A DNA stretch of 64,000 nt from Glandiceps talaboti (GCF_964340395.1 NC_135565.1:3295142-3359141); one strand, 5' to 3'. Positions 44,711-57,354 are shown, numbered from the stretch's first letter. Notes: generated by a model not told the origin, from the sequence alone. Numbers and translations are program-made.

Positions 44711-46225
44711 ATGGCGGACAAGCTCAATGTAACGAACACTTCCATTTTGTATTACTTGTTCTGGACTGCCGTTACTATCGCAGAATCGTCGAAAGTTTAC
44801 GACGCCGATGTTTTGATTCTTGGTGGTGGGGCAGCTGGTATCGCTGCTGGCAAAACTTTATCAGATGCAGGTGTAACAAGCTTTTTAATTGTGGAAGGGT
44901 CAGACCGTATTGGAGGACGAGTACGCAGTGCCAAATTCGGTGGTGTCACCGTGGAACTTGGAGCAAACTGGGTGTACGACCACCCAGTTAATGTCGATGA
45001 AAAGTCATTCGTTGAATTGATAAAGAGTTACAAATTAGACGGGAAAATGACTGACTGGGATAATTGGGTGATTTACAGCGAAAATGGGACAGACTTGACG
45101 AAAGAAGCCGATGTTAGGTCTGAAGACCTAAGTGCAGCGGAAAGCATTGCCTTTAAAGCAGCATACCAAGTAGTGGCCGAAGAAAGGTCAGGTGGTGACA
45201 TGTCGATCCGATCGGCATTGAGGCTCAGTGGTTGGTACCCGAAAACACCCTTGGATGACGTAATCGAATATCTTGATTTTGACTTTGAACTAGCCGCAAC
45301 ACCCCAGGTAACATCTTTAAAAGATATGACCGTGTTGAACTGCTCGAATGAACTCTTCATAACTGATCAACGTGGGTTTGTGTCATTTCTCGAAACAATG
45401 ACGAGTGATTATCTAGAGATCAATGATCCCAGACTAATATTTAACACAATAGTGACGAAGATTGCGTGGAGTGAGAATGACGTCACCGTTACCTGTAAAC
45501 ATGGACGCACTTTTTCGGCGCCGTACGCAATCTTGACTTTTAGTCTTGGCGTTTTACAAAACAATGCTGTAGAATTTTCTCCTGAGCTACCAATCCGGAA
45601 AAGTCATGAAATACACAAATTTCAAATAGGACTGTATACTAAAATTTTCTTACAATTTCCAAGTACATTTTGGGACAAGCAAGAAATTCTGCTGTACGCC
45701 CACCAAGTTCGAGGATTTTACCCAGTATGGCAAAACCTGAACGTTGAGGGCGCATTTCCAGGTAAGCATATCCTTATGGTGACTGTGACAGACGAAGAAT
45801 CACGAAGATTAGAACGTGAGACGGATGAATCCGTACAAAGGGAAGTGATGACGGTGCTGAGGAGAATTTACGGAGACGAAATTCCCGAACCTGTTAACTT
45901 TCTGATGACTCGCTGGTCACGTGATCCGTTATTCTACGGTGCATATAGCAATAGGCCAGTAGAGGCATCGGAAACAACAATGAGAATATTACAGGAAAAC
46001 GTTGGTCGACTCTATTTTGGAGGCGAAGCAACACATGCACAGTGGCATGGATTTTTACAGGGGGCGCTTGACTCAGGACGAAGGGAAGCTGAAAAGGTTT
46101 CATCACATTTAAAATTTGTAGATCCTAAATTATCACATGATGACTTAAAAGTTGACCATCATGATGACGTTAGATGTCATGGTAACGTATACACAAAGTT
46201 ACATGACAATAGATGCATTGAGTAG
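44711..46225 (+). CDS. Secreted-type flavin polyamine oxidase (single exon), paralogue 2
   Basis: A 504-residue flavin amine oxidase. A hydrophobic N-terminus (11-24) may act as a signal peptide. Motifs: GGGAAG 38-43, IGGR 67-70, VELGANW 81-87, DMSIRSALRLSGW 163-175, DQRGF 219-223, YTKIFLQFP 309-317 with candidate active-site Lys311, FGGEATH 436-442. It aligns end to end with paralogue 1 but lacks the Cys motif and hydrophobic tail, ending instead in a His/Asp-rich tail with two Cys (RCHGNVY..., NRCIE). An upstream ATG at 44698 opens an overlapping frame that could reduce translation. The two genes point away from each other across 7 kb of repeats. Substrate preference unknown. Confidence 0.85.
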   Translation: MADKLNVTNTSILYYLFWTAVTIAESSKVYDADVLILGGGAAGIAAGKTLSDAGVTSFLIVEGSDRIGGRVRSAKFGGVTVELGANWVYDHPVNVDEKSFVELIKSYKLDGKMTDWDNWVIYSENGTDLTKEADVRSEDLSAAESIAFKAAYQVVAEERSGGDMSIRSALRLSGWYPKTPLDDVIEYLDFDFELAATPQVTSLKDMTVLNCSNELFITDQRGFVSFLETMTSDYLEINDPRLIFNTIVTKIAWSENDVTVTCKHGRTFSAPYAILTFSLGVLQNNAVEFSPELPIRKSHEIHKFQIGLYTKIFLQFPSTFWDKQEILLYAHQVRGFYPVWQNLNVEGAFPGKHILMVTVTDEESRRLERETDESVQREVMTVLRRIYGDEIPEPVNFLMTRWSRDPLFYGAYSNRPVEASETTMRILQENVGRLYFGGEATHAQWHGFLQGALDSGRREAEKVSSHLKFVDPKLSHDDLKVDHHDDVRCHGNVYTKLHDNRCIE

Positions 46226-46249
46226 TGACTCCAACATATTTACGTGTTG

Positions 46250-47010
46250 CACGTTACAAGCACTGTTACCTTGGTGATGTGTCCCTCGTAATAAGCACTG
46301 TTACCTTGGTGATGTGTTCCTTGTAATAAGCACTGTTACCTTGGTGACATGACTCTAGTAATAAGCACTGTTACCTTGGTGATGTGTTCCTTGTAATAAG
46401 CACTGTTACCTTGGTGACGTGACTCTAGTAATAAGCACTGTGACGTGTCCCTAGTAATAAGCACTGTTACCTTGGTGATGTGTCCCTAGTAAAAAGCACT
46501 GTTACCTTGGTGACGTGTCCCTAGTAAAAAGCACTGTTACCTTGGTGACGTGTCCCTAGTAATAAACACCGTTACCTTGGTGATGTGTTCCTTGTAATAA
46601 GCACTGTTACCTTGGTGACGTGACTCTAGTAATAAGCACTGTGACGTGTCCCTAGTAATAAGCACTGTTACCTTGGTGATGTGTCCCTAGTAATAAGCAC
46701 TGTTACCTTGGTGACGTGTCCCTAGTAATAAGCACTGTTACCTTTGTGACGTGTCCCTAGTAATAAGCACTGTTACCTTGGTGACGTGTCTCTAGTAATA
46801 AGCACCGTTACTTTGGTGATGTGTTCCTTGTAATAAGCACTGTTACCTTGGTGACGTGTCCCTAGTAATAAGCACTGTTACCTTGGTGATGTGTCCCTAG
46901 TAATAAGCACCATTACCTTGGTGATGTGTCCTTAGTAATAAGCACCATTACCTTTGGTGACCTGTCCCTAGTAATAAGCACTGTTACCTTGGTGGCGTGT
47001 CCCTAGTAAT
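46250..47010. repeat. 35-bp satellite, about 21 units
   Basis: Unit aataagcactgttaccttgg plus tgacgtgtccctagt, with a few truncated units (46430, 46635). It starts 25 bases after the oxidase stop, so it would be in the 3' UTR unless polyadenylation is immediate. 47011-47600 holds nothing else apart from an AATAAA near 47283. Confidence 0.95.
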
Positions 47011-47604
47011 AACCACGAGAGGTTGCATCAAGTTGGGTCATACTGGAGTTGGTCTGATACATGTATATGAACAAACGAAATATTATCAAGTTTATGATAA
47101 AATAATACTACGTTAGCATTTAGGAATTATGTAATAAATTGAATAGAGTTGTAAGTAGACTGTTAGATATGCCGTGTTGCTTAGCCTCAACGACATATTG
47201 GGAAAAGGGGTAGCAAGGATACGTGGTTATATTAGGAAACCTGTAGACTTCAAATCTATCGGCTATTTCCAATCTTTATATGAATAAATATTTGAAACAC
47301 AAATAACTGTTTACAGTGTTATTTTTCTTTCATGTGAAATAGTCACCTTCCTTAGAGAGTTATTTGCGAAACAGTGGTGAGTTGAAAAATTACTTGCATT
47401 TGGAAAAACATTTTTATTTTAAAAGTTGACCACATTTTCCTTCACAAAATTTGAAATGAATAATAAATTCAAAAGATTTGAAAGTTATGAGACAAAAAAA
47501 TCTCCCAAGAGACAGGTGCCAGCCTAGGGGGCCCCGTCAAGGAGTACCTTGCAGTCGGTAGATAGAAAAATTACTTACTCGATTAGTAAGTAATGATGAA
47601 GATA

Positions 47605-47662
47605 CATACATACATACATACATACATACATACATACATACATACATACATACATACATACA

Positions 47663-47692
<30 letters not shown>
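47605..47692. repeat. (CATA)n microsatellite
   Basis: Tetranucleotide array. Confidence 0.95.
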
Positions 47693-47696
<4 letters not shown>

Positions 47697-47789
47697 GAAA
47701 TGCATATGGAACTTGTGAGACAGTCCGAATAAATAGACGTTTTAAATTTATGTTATTGAATAGAATAGAGGAACGAACTATATATATAC

Positions 47790-49897
47790 CAGTAACGTAG
47801 CCTGTGGGGGGGGGCAAGGGGGGGCAGCTGCCCCCCCCCCCTGAGATTTTGGGGGAAAAAAGAAAGAAAAAAAGCTACTTTTTGAATACATAGCGATGCT
47901 ATTAAAATCGTTGTTTACGTGACGATTCCTAGCATGCGAGATTTCAATGGATAGTTCACTAATTAAGTGACTGTACACTGACTCCTCGCTAATATATATC
48001 TTATATCGATGGTTGTACGATGGCTTAACTTTGAATAAAAATGTGTCCAGTTAAAAATTGTAACTTTTTGCAGGAAATTAAAAATTCTTTGTGCGGGAAA
48101 GTACAAACGAAGTGCGCACATGCACTGTGCATTTTCCGCGAGTAACAGTAGTCTTGAAAGTCTCCTTCATTTGAAGATAGCAAGTCGATAATGTTAGCGA
48201 GTGAAACTCAAAAAAAAAAAAGACGGAAAAAGTCGTTCAACATGAGGTCGCCTGCTATGCTGCATGCAGTGACTCCGGAGATGCGCTCGATCTCATTTAC
48301 ATCTTGTTCCTTATATTAAAACATTTCATACTGATAAAACGGCTGGTCTCTTTTTGGAATATTTGGTGGCCCTGAAAAACTATTAAACTAGGTACGCAGT
48401 TTAAGATCCATTCTTTGAAGATACACTTTCAATAATTGTGTTCGACGTTGGCTTTGGTTAAAATGTTTGTTGATATAATTATCTCATTGCACACTGACAC
48501 TAGCGTATATTCCGCAATCATTTTGAAGCGACGACTTGCTATGGAAAGAATGGCCCTGAATTTGTAAACAGAGCTGTACCTTCGACATCAAAATCCAAAC
48601 TTCAATATCCATTATAATGATAATGACAAGGAGAATTCACTGAGTTCACCTTGGGTTCCGACATAAGCAAGGCCATAACAGTTTTGGGAGTTGGGTAAAG
48701 AAAATGATTATTTTGTTGTGTTACTTATTTGAAAAAGCACCATCCATTTTTTTACTTTGAATGTGACATCTTTTCGGCATTTATTTTGAAATATACGACA
48801 TTGGGCCAGAAAAAATGGAAAAGCTGTTCAACCTACCCATACATTTTTTTCTGGTGATGGGCAATATATCCTCATGCGGGCTTCGCATTTTTTTTTCAAA
48901 ATTAAGGATATTTCTTTATATTTTCTGAATAGTACATGTAATAATATACATTTGAGTCTATTCCAAATTATATAATATCTTATACGTACAGTGGTTTACT
49001 TGGCTCTGATGTTGCATGCAAGCATGAATTGAGATTAAATATCCAATGTGCACTAAAAAGAATTGAACAAAAGTTGACGACCATCGGGCCATCAAAAGTC
49101 TGAAAGTCTTGAAATGTTTTGTTCTTTATATTCGGGATATTTTGGAACCAAATTAAACTTCAGGAGAAGTCATTTACCATGTGCACATCCGCATAATATC
49201 TTTCAGCTTTGCCACAACAAAATATACTTCCAGATAATATGTAATACATAGCATAATTGTTTCAATTCTGGTATTTTATTATGTCTATGGTTTGATATTT
49301 TATGCTTCTAAATGGCCTCCTACACTGTCTTATTTTCAATTTTTTTTTTCACCTTTGGAGTTGTCTCATTCCAATGCATCATTGTACCATATGATTTTAT
49401 ATCTCCACTGTAGTGTAGGTGACAGAAGGGGTGGCTAAAATAATGCTTGAGTTTCATTTGGCGGGGCCTACCATTTTTTGAGAAGAGAGGGTGAGAGGAA
49501 CTACAATATTTGTTTAACCGTAAATTGTGTACATTTCCTAACTGTAGCTATGCAGACAAATTGCATGAGATAGTATCAAGATGACTGAATAAGTTCTATC
49601 TAAACTCGACCTGAAATATTTTGCTATCATTATATATGGTTTGTTTTATCCTTGTCAAGCATTGTGAAAAAATGAAATCGACCTACTTACCAAATGTGAT
49701 GGGTTAGGTTTCCCATTGACCAGCATTTTTTATTTTTTCTGACCTTGCATATGATATTTAATTGCGTATGCTAAAATAGATAGTATGTAAATTGTATGCA
49801 AATTTATGTAAATTAGCACTTTTCTAAATTTTTAATGCATGATTGCACCAAGACAAAGTTCTGCCCCCCTTGGCAATTTGGTCAGGCTACGGCCCTG
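47790..49897. mobile_element. 2.1-kb hAT-like non-autonomous DNA transposon
   Basis: The left end is CAGTAACGTAGCCTG and the right end, inverted, CAGGGCCGTAGCCTG (12 of 15 match), each followed inward by a G-rich block (gcaaggggggg, gccaaggggggcag). TATAC stands directly outside both ends (47785-47789, 49898-49902). CAG-start termini with short target duplications suit the hAT superfamily. The 2.1-kb AT-rich interior has no long frame and no transposase I can see. Confidence 0.65.
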
Positions 49898-50046
49898 TAT
49901 ACGAATTTCATATTACCATGATTTGACAACAGAATTTATCAATACTCAAGAAACGAACACTATTTTATTAGTAAAGGATTTTAAAGAACCTTCACCGCGA
50001 TAATTCGAAAGGACATATCGTTACAAACGCTGACTCATTCAGGAAA

Positions 50047-51940
50047 TTAATTCTGACTTAAGGGGAAGAACGGAGATTTGGGGGGGGGGATTTTGGGGGA
50101 AAAAATGTCGGCAGGTGAAGGAGGAAAAAAATAATTACATCCCGTAATGGCTTGAGAAATAAATTGTTCCAACAGACAGAAGTAAAAAAAATGTGTTGTG
50201 ATGCGATTGTCTGTGGAGGTACTGAAAAGTGTCAGTCGGTTTGGTGTGAGTTTTGATATCCAACCGTTTGGTTTGTTTGAACCTATGACCACTAAAATCA
50301 ACCTATGACCTTTGTAAATCACCAAATCAAGGTATACCACTTCCGTTTCTGAGCTGACCAACGAAAATTTTAATGTTGGGTGCATTTCATTTATTTTTTC
50401 ACTCAGAATATTAATTTCAGTTTGTGTGCCACGGAATAGCATGAATATATCATCTATGAAACGTGTCCAAAGTGATATTTTATCCATGTAGGTTTCAATA
50501 ATGTGACACTCAAGTTTGTTGAATGCGATGTCAGCTATCTCTGGAGAAGCTGGTGAGCCCATACTACAACCACACGTTTTGTTTGTAGACGTCTTCATTA
50601 CATTCAAACGTATTGTGTGTTACAATTGTAGGATCTCATTTAACAGTGGATATATATTCTGTTGGCGGTTTTGGAATCGTAAAATTGGCTTGTTGACATT
50701 CTACAGAGTTCGATGCCTCCACTATTGACTGCATTGCGTCACTGTGTACATTGATACCACATCCATGGTAACCAGTGTTATGTTTTCATTGATCTCAACC
50801 GATTCAAATTTTCTTATGAAATCTGTTGAGTCTTTAATGTACGTTGGTTGTGATTGCGCAATTGGTTTTAAAAAGAAATCTACGAATTCTGATATATGGC
50901 TAGGTGGGCTATTACATCCACTAATAATTGGCCTGCCGACGAATTTTGTTCCCGAGGGCAGTTCTTTGTGAACTTTGGGAAGCAAGTACAATTGTGGTGT
51001 TCGTATCGTTAATATACTGATATGTATTGTTGTCAATGAGGTGTTTTGCATACATGTCAGTTGTTATGTTATCTATAAGGTCCACAATTTTCATTGTATC
51101 ATCTTCTTGTAGTTAGACATAGTATTTGTCATTTAGAATATGGTTTTCGCATTCCATAATGTAATCAGTTGTGTTAATTATGGCAATGCTCCTCCCTTTA
51201 TCGAAAGGTTCCAAATTGATTGTTATCTCGTGGTTCCTTGACAACGTGTGGATCGAATATTTCTCAGCATGCGTCATGTTGTCACTGTTTGAGCTGAAAT
51301 GTAATTTTGATAGTTCCACTCTAGTAGCCTCTAGATAATTTACTAGTGCTGAACTATCGGTTGTATGTGGTGTCAATTTGTGGATTTAATTAGAACGGAG
51401 ATTGTTTTGTAAGTTTATTCCTCATTAAATATTTCAGACTCATTCTGCGCGAGAAATCATCAATCTCTGTCATGAGTTGCCTTTTTGTTGGACGGAAAAT
51501 GTGTGGGAATGAAACTCAAACCTTTACCCAGTGCTATCATTTCAATATTACTAAATTTGTACGATGAAATGTAGTTTTTTTAAATGTATTTCGTATTCTC
51601 TTCAGCCAGTTTATTTAATCTGTTTGATGAAAACCACCGTTTGTATTTTCTCTGGATTTATTTACAATTTACCAAGATCTTCTAAGGTGTGTTTCGTGTT
51701 TTTGTCTTGAAAAGTTTCTTCTACCCACATCGGGAGATTATTCTCAAGACTTTATTTGTTGAAACTATTGAAGATTTGGTAGTTCTCTTTATGGAGGATG
51801 TGGTGGCCCTGAAAATGACCGTCATTAATAAAGGGAGGGGGACTCCAAACACCATCAAAATTAAATAAGTGTATGACATTGCGTTTACCATATAACCAAC
51901 TGTGGGTTGTTAGATCAAGTTTGTTAATAAGTGGAAGCAT
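50047..51940 (-). pseudogene. Decayed Penelope-like retroelement reverse transcriptase
   Basis: Three blocks in minus-strand order. 51376-51113 has an EPFDKGRSIAIINTTDY motif. 51051-50722 has YLLPKVHKE, GRPIISGCNSP and EFVDFFLKP. 50607-50047 has GCSMGSPASPEIADI and WTRFIDDIFMLF, the last holding the catalytic Asp pair. The PKVHK...GRPIIS arrangement is characteristic of Penelope-like elements. The blocks are in different frames with losses between them. 51940-51752 is probably more N-terminal sequence. No GIY-YIG endonuclease is visible. Confidence 0.75.
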
Positions 51941-52555
51941 TTCCCAAGACTATTTCAAACTTGATTATCTTGTTTGGTAATAATAAAGTGGTTTGAAGGT
52001 CAGTTAGCCAAGTGATCAGTCACCTCCTCGTGGATTTCTTACCAGCTATCTCTTGTACATAACATTTAAATAGAAGCATGGATTGCTAACTGCTACTTAT
52101 TGCTACTTACACAGAACAAGTTAGTTGTGAACCAGTGACATGTAGGTATAGTTATGAACCACACATTACAAAATTGGTAACCGAGAAAAAAATTTGCATT
52201 GATCCTGCATATGGAAAAGATAATTCGATACAGGACTGACAATAGAAAAAATGCTGTCACAGTGATGGGAAAAAATTGCTAACATACCCACTCCCCCCCC
52301 CAATCAAATGGTTCTCCCGTAAGGAGGGATGTAGTATCCAGCAATATAAACATTCAACCACCAAGTGGTCGTAATGATTTAAACATCCACATACCACCTC
52401 CTCATCACAGTGTAACTGATCCTTATATCCATCTGTACATATGTGAATAAAGTATCATACCGTAGTAAGCATTCAAATAGCAAACAGTGTCTACTATGTC
52501 TATCTCTATCAACCCACTCACACAAATATACACATCCATCTAAAAGACTTTACAA

Positions 52556-52647
52556 TACACACATACATACATACATACATACATACATACATACATACAT
52601 ACATACATACATACATACATACATACATACATACATACATACATACA

Positions 52648-52679
<32 letters not shown>

Positions 52680-52686
52680 CATACAT

Positions 52687-52717
<31 letters not shown>

Positions 52718-52894
52718 TACATACATACACACATACATACATACATACATACATACACACATACACACATACATACATACATACATACATACATACATAC
52801 ATACATACATACATACATACATACATACATACATACATACATACACACATACACACATACACACATACATACATACATACATACATACATACAT

Positions 52895-52929
<35 letters not shown>

Positions 52930-53016
52930 TACATACATACATACATACATACATACATACATACATACATACATACATACATACATACATACATACATAC
53001 ATACATACATACATAC
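52556..53016. repeat. (CATA)n microsatellite, about 460 bp
   Basis: Very long tetranucleotide array with CACA interruptions; frames through it are artefacts. 51950-52555 shows no gene. Confidence 0.95.
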
Positions 53017-53177
53017 AGAGAGCTGTAGTGTGTTTTTGTAGTAAGTGGTTAGGAAATTAGCAAGACTATATACTAAGATAATAACATCAAAGTAATACAT
53101 TTTATATTATTTTATTTTTAATCATTTCCTTTAATACACAGCTAACTAACTGTAATTAAGATACATGATAATTTAAA

Positions 53178-53222
53178 TACTAAACTGAACTGAACTGAAC
53201 TGAACTGAACTGAACTGAACTG
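53178..53222. repeat. (AACTG)n pentanucleotide tract
   Basis: Nine units. It lies downstream, on the minus strand, of the LINE C-terminal remnant and could be that element's 3' tail. Confidence 0.85.
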
Positions 53223-53537
53223 AGTTGATTCTATTCTATTCACCAGAAAGAATTAAAATATGTACATTTCAAAGAAGTTATAAGGATAAAATATGTGACG
53301 AAGGCAACGGAAATAGTTCGATCTGAGCTAGTCAAGTCTGTCACCCTGACAATATAAATATAACCAAGAAATAAGTACATGTACGTAACAGGTGCGAAAT
53401 ATAGAATGAATAGAAAAAAATTAAAATGAAATAATATTAATATCAACAATAGTGGTAATAAATAGACTAATTAATATATGATAATGATTGAAATGGTATT
53501 TACATGTAAAAAAAAAATATTTGATTGAAAATCGATA

Positions 53538-53891
53538 CTAAGTTAAGGAAATGTGTATACATGTTTCCCACGAATTATTCAGGTGAACATTTAAAGTTGC
53601 TTTGCTATGAGTTATGTCTTTGATACATTTCGGTAGTGAGTTCAAGTGGTGAGTAGCTGTACCGATATATTCAATATTGTGTTTGCTTTGTGCCAGGTTC
53701 ACTTTAGGATAGGAATGGTGAACTGTATCTAAACAACGGTACATATCATGAGTAGCAAAACGGTTAGGATAGGAATGGTGAACTGTAAGCTTATCTAAAT
53801 AACGGTCTATATCATGAATAGCAAAACGGTTTCTAGTTGAAATTGATATCAAGTGAACCTTCAAGAAAAGCCAAGACCTAGTCCAATTCAC
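53538..53891 (-). pseudogene. LINE ORF2 C-terminal remnant
   Basis: The peptide contains HHSYPNRFATHDMYR and NIEYIGTATHHLNSLPKCI, which fits the C-terminal end of non-LTR retrotransposon ORF2 proteins (the WNSLP-type motif, with the Trp lost). An internal direct duplication repeats HHSYP. No polymerase core remains. Confidence 0.55.
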
Positions 53892-54079
53892 TTCCGTCGA
53901 TTTCCAAAGAGCCTTCTACGTTCACTTGTCGAGATACTGTGACATAAAAAAAATTGTCAACAACTGCGAAATGTCCCTCAATAAAATGCCACCTGTCGTG
54001 TCCAGTGTATGAATTCAGGTCATTTCCAAAGAGAACGATTATATTGATACAAAACAGAAGCAAGTCTCCGAACTCTACG

Positions 54080-54440
54080 ATAGGTCATTGAACGAAAAGT
54101 CATTTAATCTTTCTCATCCACTGCACTCACATTTCTACTACCGTCTGGTCTGGCTATTCATAGTTCTCCTTGCAAGGTAAACCGCTTTAAAAAAGTCTTC
54201 TTTTTTCCATCAGCTATTTCCATTTTAAACTTTGGTTTCACTGTAATAGCTGTGATGGGATTTTAGTCTCGCATACATTTTATAGATCTACGTAGTATTA
54301 TTGTACGGTAGTCTGTTGATGTGTGTTGTCTGTGGATAACATTTATTTGTATATTAGGATTACTGAGATACCAATAGGAAAGTCTCCATTTATATACGTT
54401 GGAATTTAATGGACAATAACTTTTTGAATTTGAATTTGAC
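54080..54440 (+). pseudogene. Second LINE 3' end, opposite strand
   Basis: One frame reads NRFKKS followed, after a shift, by FFPSAISILNF, resembling the very end of a LINE ORF2. A 3' UTR-like stretch follows, ending in ttgaatttgaatttga, a short tail of the type that closes some LINE clades. Confidence 0.4.
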
Positions 54441-54544
54441 GTACACATATGTTCATAAATAAAACATGTTGCCATATCAGTCAGCAAAGGCGTACCTCTG
54501 TCTTGTGACTTGTCGACCATCGTCAATATCGCAGTATCAAGTAG

Positions 54545-54672
<128 letters not shown>

Positions 54673-55079
54673 TATCAACACAATTGGCTAAACATATTCA
54701 ACATTTGTAAGCCCAAAATAGGATACTTAGATTAGTAATTAGAAGTTTAGATTTGACAAGAAAAATATCGAAAAGGGCAACATTTTTTCCTCCATAGTCT
54801 TCCTATCATGAGGCGTAGTTAAGGAGTTCTACTTTCACTTCAATTTGAGTACTTGTGTACTGTACGTGGGGTGGGGTGATCACTTCGTCTCAATCAATGC
54901 ATTCCGCACTGCAGCTCGTTCCACGACCGAATCGTCTCACGGTCATTTCTTCCCACCTGTGCAGTTACTTTAGTCATAAATAAAGGGGCCTCACTTATTG
55001 ACTTCAACAAAATATAGCCGCTTTTTTTCCGTGCACTGAAGTTTTGTAATGAACAAAGTATGTTTATGGTTTTGAATAT

Positions 55080-56087
55080 TCAGGGATGAGATTGTTGCGT
55101 TTGGTGCGTCTCGGGAGGATAACTCAAGTTTTCAACATCATTCACTTGTCCACCAAATAAACACTTCAACCCAGATCGAAATTGGCGATTCTTATAGGAA
55201 TAGATGAATGGGTTACAGCAACAGTTACTGAAACCAAGGAGAACGGACACACTGTAGTACCAACTATCAAACTCAAGGTGTCCACCAAGAGTATAATACG
55301 TCCACAGAACATTGCTGCACGTCCAGCAAATGAAGAAAGCGCCCGCTACCGTCAACAGCATATTGATGACACGCCTTTGAGCTTTTTGAATACTGAGAGA
55401 CATCTCATCTACTCCGTTTGCAGGGTTTTTGGCCAGACACCTGTGAATTTTGTAATAGAAGAACACCATGGCAACTACGGGGAAAAGGTAATGAAATGTG
55501 GGTAGAAACACATTCCATGCTCGAAAGGAGATGAGATTCGGCCATCGGACAACGCACAGACCATAACTGTGGTGAAAGATAAACCACATTGAGCCGCCTA
55601 GGAAAAGAGCTATAGACCACACCACTACAATTATAACGGCTACAGATTTCACTCCAAAATTGGCAGCATAGTGGAACGGGTAGACAATCGCATAATAACG
55701 TTCAGCACTAATCGAGATGAGTGAAAACGTTGAACCATAAAGGCAAGTCCACATCGGAAATTTTGACAACCACATTTTGCAAGTTACTTCTCCTGCAATG
55801 CCACTGGGCGGAGAAATTTCGGGTGCAACATGCAGAGGTAGTAGGAAAAATCCTGCCAGGCAATCTGCTATCGCTAAGTTGACGATCAAGAAGTTGGTGT
55901 GGGTTCTCAGTTTACGAATACGTAGAAAGACGACGATTACCAATAGGTTGCCTAGGAAACCAAGTGTACCAATGATACCGTACATTACACGCATCCATAT
56001 TTGGTAATATGTATTGGACCAATTACCAGTGTCTGCTTCATTTTCATTTCTCGTTGTAGTATTATCTATATGGGAATAGTTATTCAT
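55080..56087 (-). CDS. Class A (rhodopsin-like) G-protein-coupled receptor, single exon
   Basis: 335 residues with seven hydrophobic segments in standard order. TM1 has GN at 46-47, TM2 LAIAD 71-75, TM3 ends in ERY 129-131 (a DRY variant), TM6 CWTC 254-257, and TM7 NPFIY 292-296. Cys103 and Cys178 are placed for the extracellular disulphide. Asn3, Asn9 and Asn22 are in N-glycosylation sequons before TM1. The usual Pro of CWxP in TM6 is replaced by Cys257. The C-tail is short with a Cys at 309 suitable for palmitoylation. It looks like a peptide- or amine-type orphan receptor; ligand not predictable. Start chosen as the first Met, giving a normal 30-residue N-terminus. No intron. Confidence 0.9.
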   Translation of the reverse strand: MNNYSHIDNTTTRNENEADTGNWSNTYYQIWMRVMYGIIGTLGFLGNLLVIVVFLRIRKLRTHTNFLIVNLAIADCLAGFFLLPLHVAPEISPPSGIAGEVTCKMWLSKFPMWTCLYGSTFSLISISAERYYAIVYPFHYAANFGVKSVAVIIVVVWSIALFLGGSMWFIFHHSYGLCVVRWPNLISFRAWNVFLPTFHYLFPVVAMVFFYYKIHRCLAKNPANGVDEMSLSIQKAQRRVINMLLTVAGAFFICWTCSNVLWTYYTLGGHLEFDSWYYSVSVLLGFSNCCCNPFIYSYKNRQFRSGLKCLFGGQVNDVENLSYPPETHQTQQSHP

Positions 56088-56138
56088 TCTCTATGTTGAC
56101 CATTCAACCTTGTAATGAAATGAAACGAACAGAACTAA

Positions 56139-56525
56139 ATTAGATTAGTTAGATTAGATTAGATTAGATTAGATTAGATTAGATTAGATTAGATTAGATT
56201 AGATTGGATTGGATTATATTAGATTAGATTGGATTGGATTAGAATAGGTAAGGTTAAGTTAGGATTAGATTGGATTTGATTAGATTAGATTTGATTAGAT
56301 TTGATTAGATTGGATTGGATTAGAATAGGTAAGGTTAAATTAGGATTTGATTAGATTTGATTAGATTAGATTGGATTAGAATAGGTAAGGTTAAATTAGG
56401 ATTTGATTAGATTTGATTAGATTAGATTTGATTAGATTAGATTTGATTGAATTGGATTAGAATAGGTAAAGTTAAGTTAGGATTAGATTAGATGAGATTA
56501 GATTAGATTAGATTAGATTAGGGTT
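56139..56525. repeat. (GATTA)n pentanucleotide array
   Basis: Five-base units with drift (gattg, gattt) and repeated gaataggtaaggttaa interruptions, directly upstream of the GPCR start. Confidence 0.95.
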
Positions 56526-56879
56526 AAATTACTTCTAAATCATACAAATCTGTCACTTAAAGACGATATGGATGACAAGTGAGTATTTATTTTGGATTTT
56601 TAATTCTTACTTACTAAGACAACTCTAATACAGTAAACAAAGGCTAAAAGTGTGAAAAGGGTTTTGTTGTACATACAATGACAAATATATTAAACCTACA
56701 TTTGCAATGTTTTGAGTTACAAACAAAGATTTAGTACATGTTGTTTCAAATTGATTTTTCAAGTATGAAAATATCGTAGAGTTGTCTTAAGAATTAAAAT
56801 CCAAAATAAATACCTATTTGGCATCCATATGGTAACTTGTGGTTGAAAATCAAAACAATTAATAGCAAGACAAGGGTAT

Positions 56880-57165
56880 ACAACAACACGGTAAAATACA
56901 ATACAACACAATACAATACAATACAACACAACACAACACAACACAACACAATACAATATAATATAATACAATACAACTTTACAATAATAGGACAAAGTAC
57001 AACACAATGACACAATACAATACAATACAATACAATACAATACAATACAATAAGACAATACATTACAATACAATGCAATAGAATACAATACAGCACAATA
57101 CAATATGGTATGATACGAAACGATACGATACGATGCAATTCAATACGATACAATACATTTAATTT
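56880..57165. repeat. (AATAC/AACAC)n pentanucleotide block
   Basis: Similar in kind to the block at 24.4 kb; frames across it are artefacts. Confidence 0.9.
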
Positions 57166-57354
57166 TGTTTTGAAAATATCGTACCTAGAAATGTAAAACA
57201 TTCTACCGTTTCAACATTTGCCCGTTCAGGGCTCCAAAATTGAGTGTTTCTCGGTAAGCGAATATCAACAACTTGAATTCAAGATTTCTACTTGAGCTTT
57301 GTTCAATCATCCCCCCCCCCCCCCATTTTGAGAGAATTACGTTTTTTCAAATAT

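Noticed and set aside
47778-47978. 66-codon minus-strand frame with a Gly/Ala/Pro-rich end
   Set aside because: It spans the G-rich left terminus of the hAT-like element, and the composition comes from that tract.
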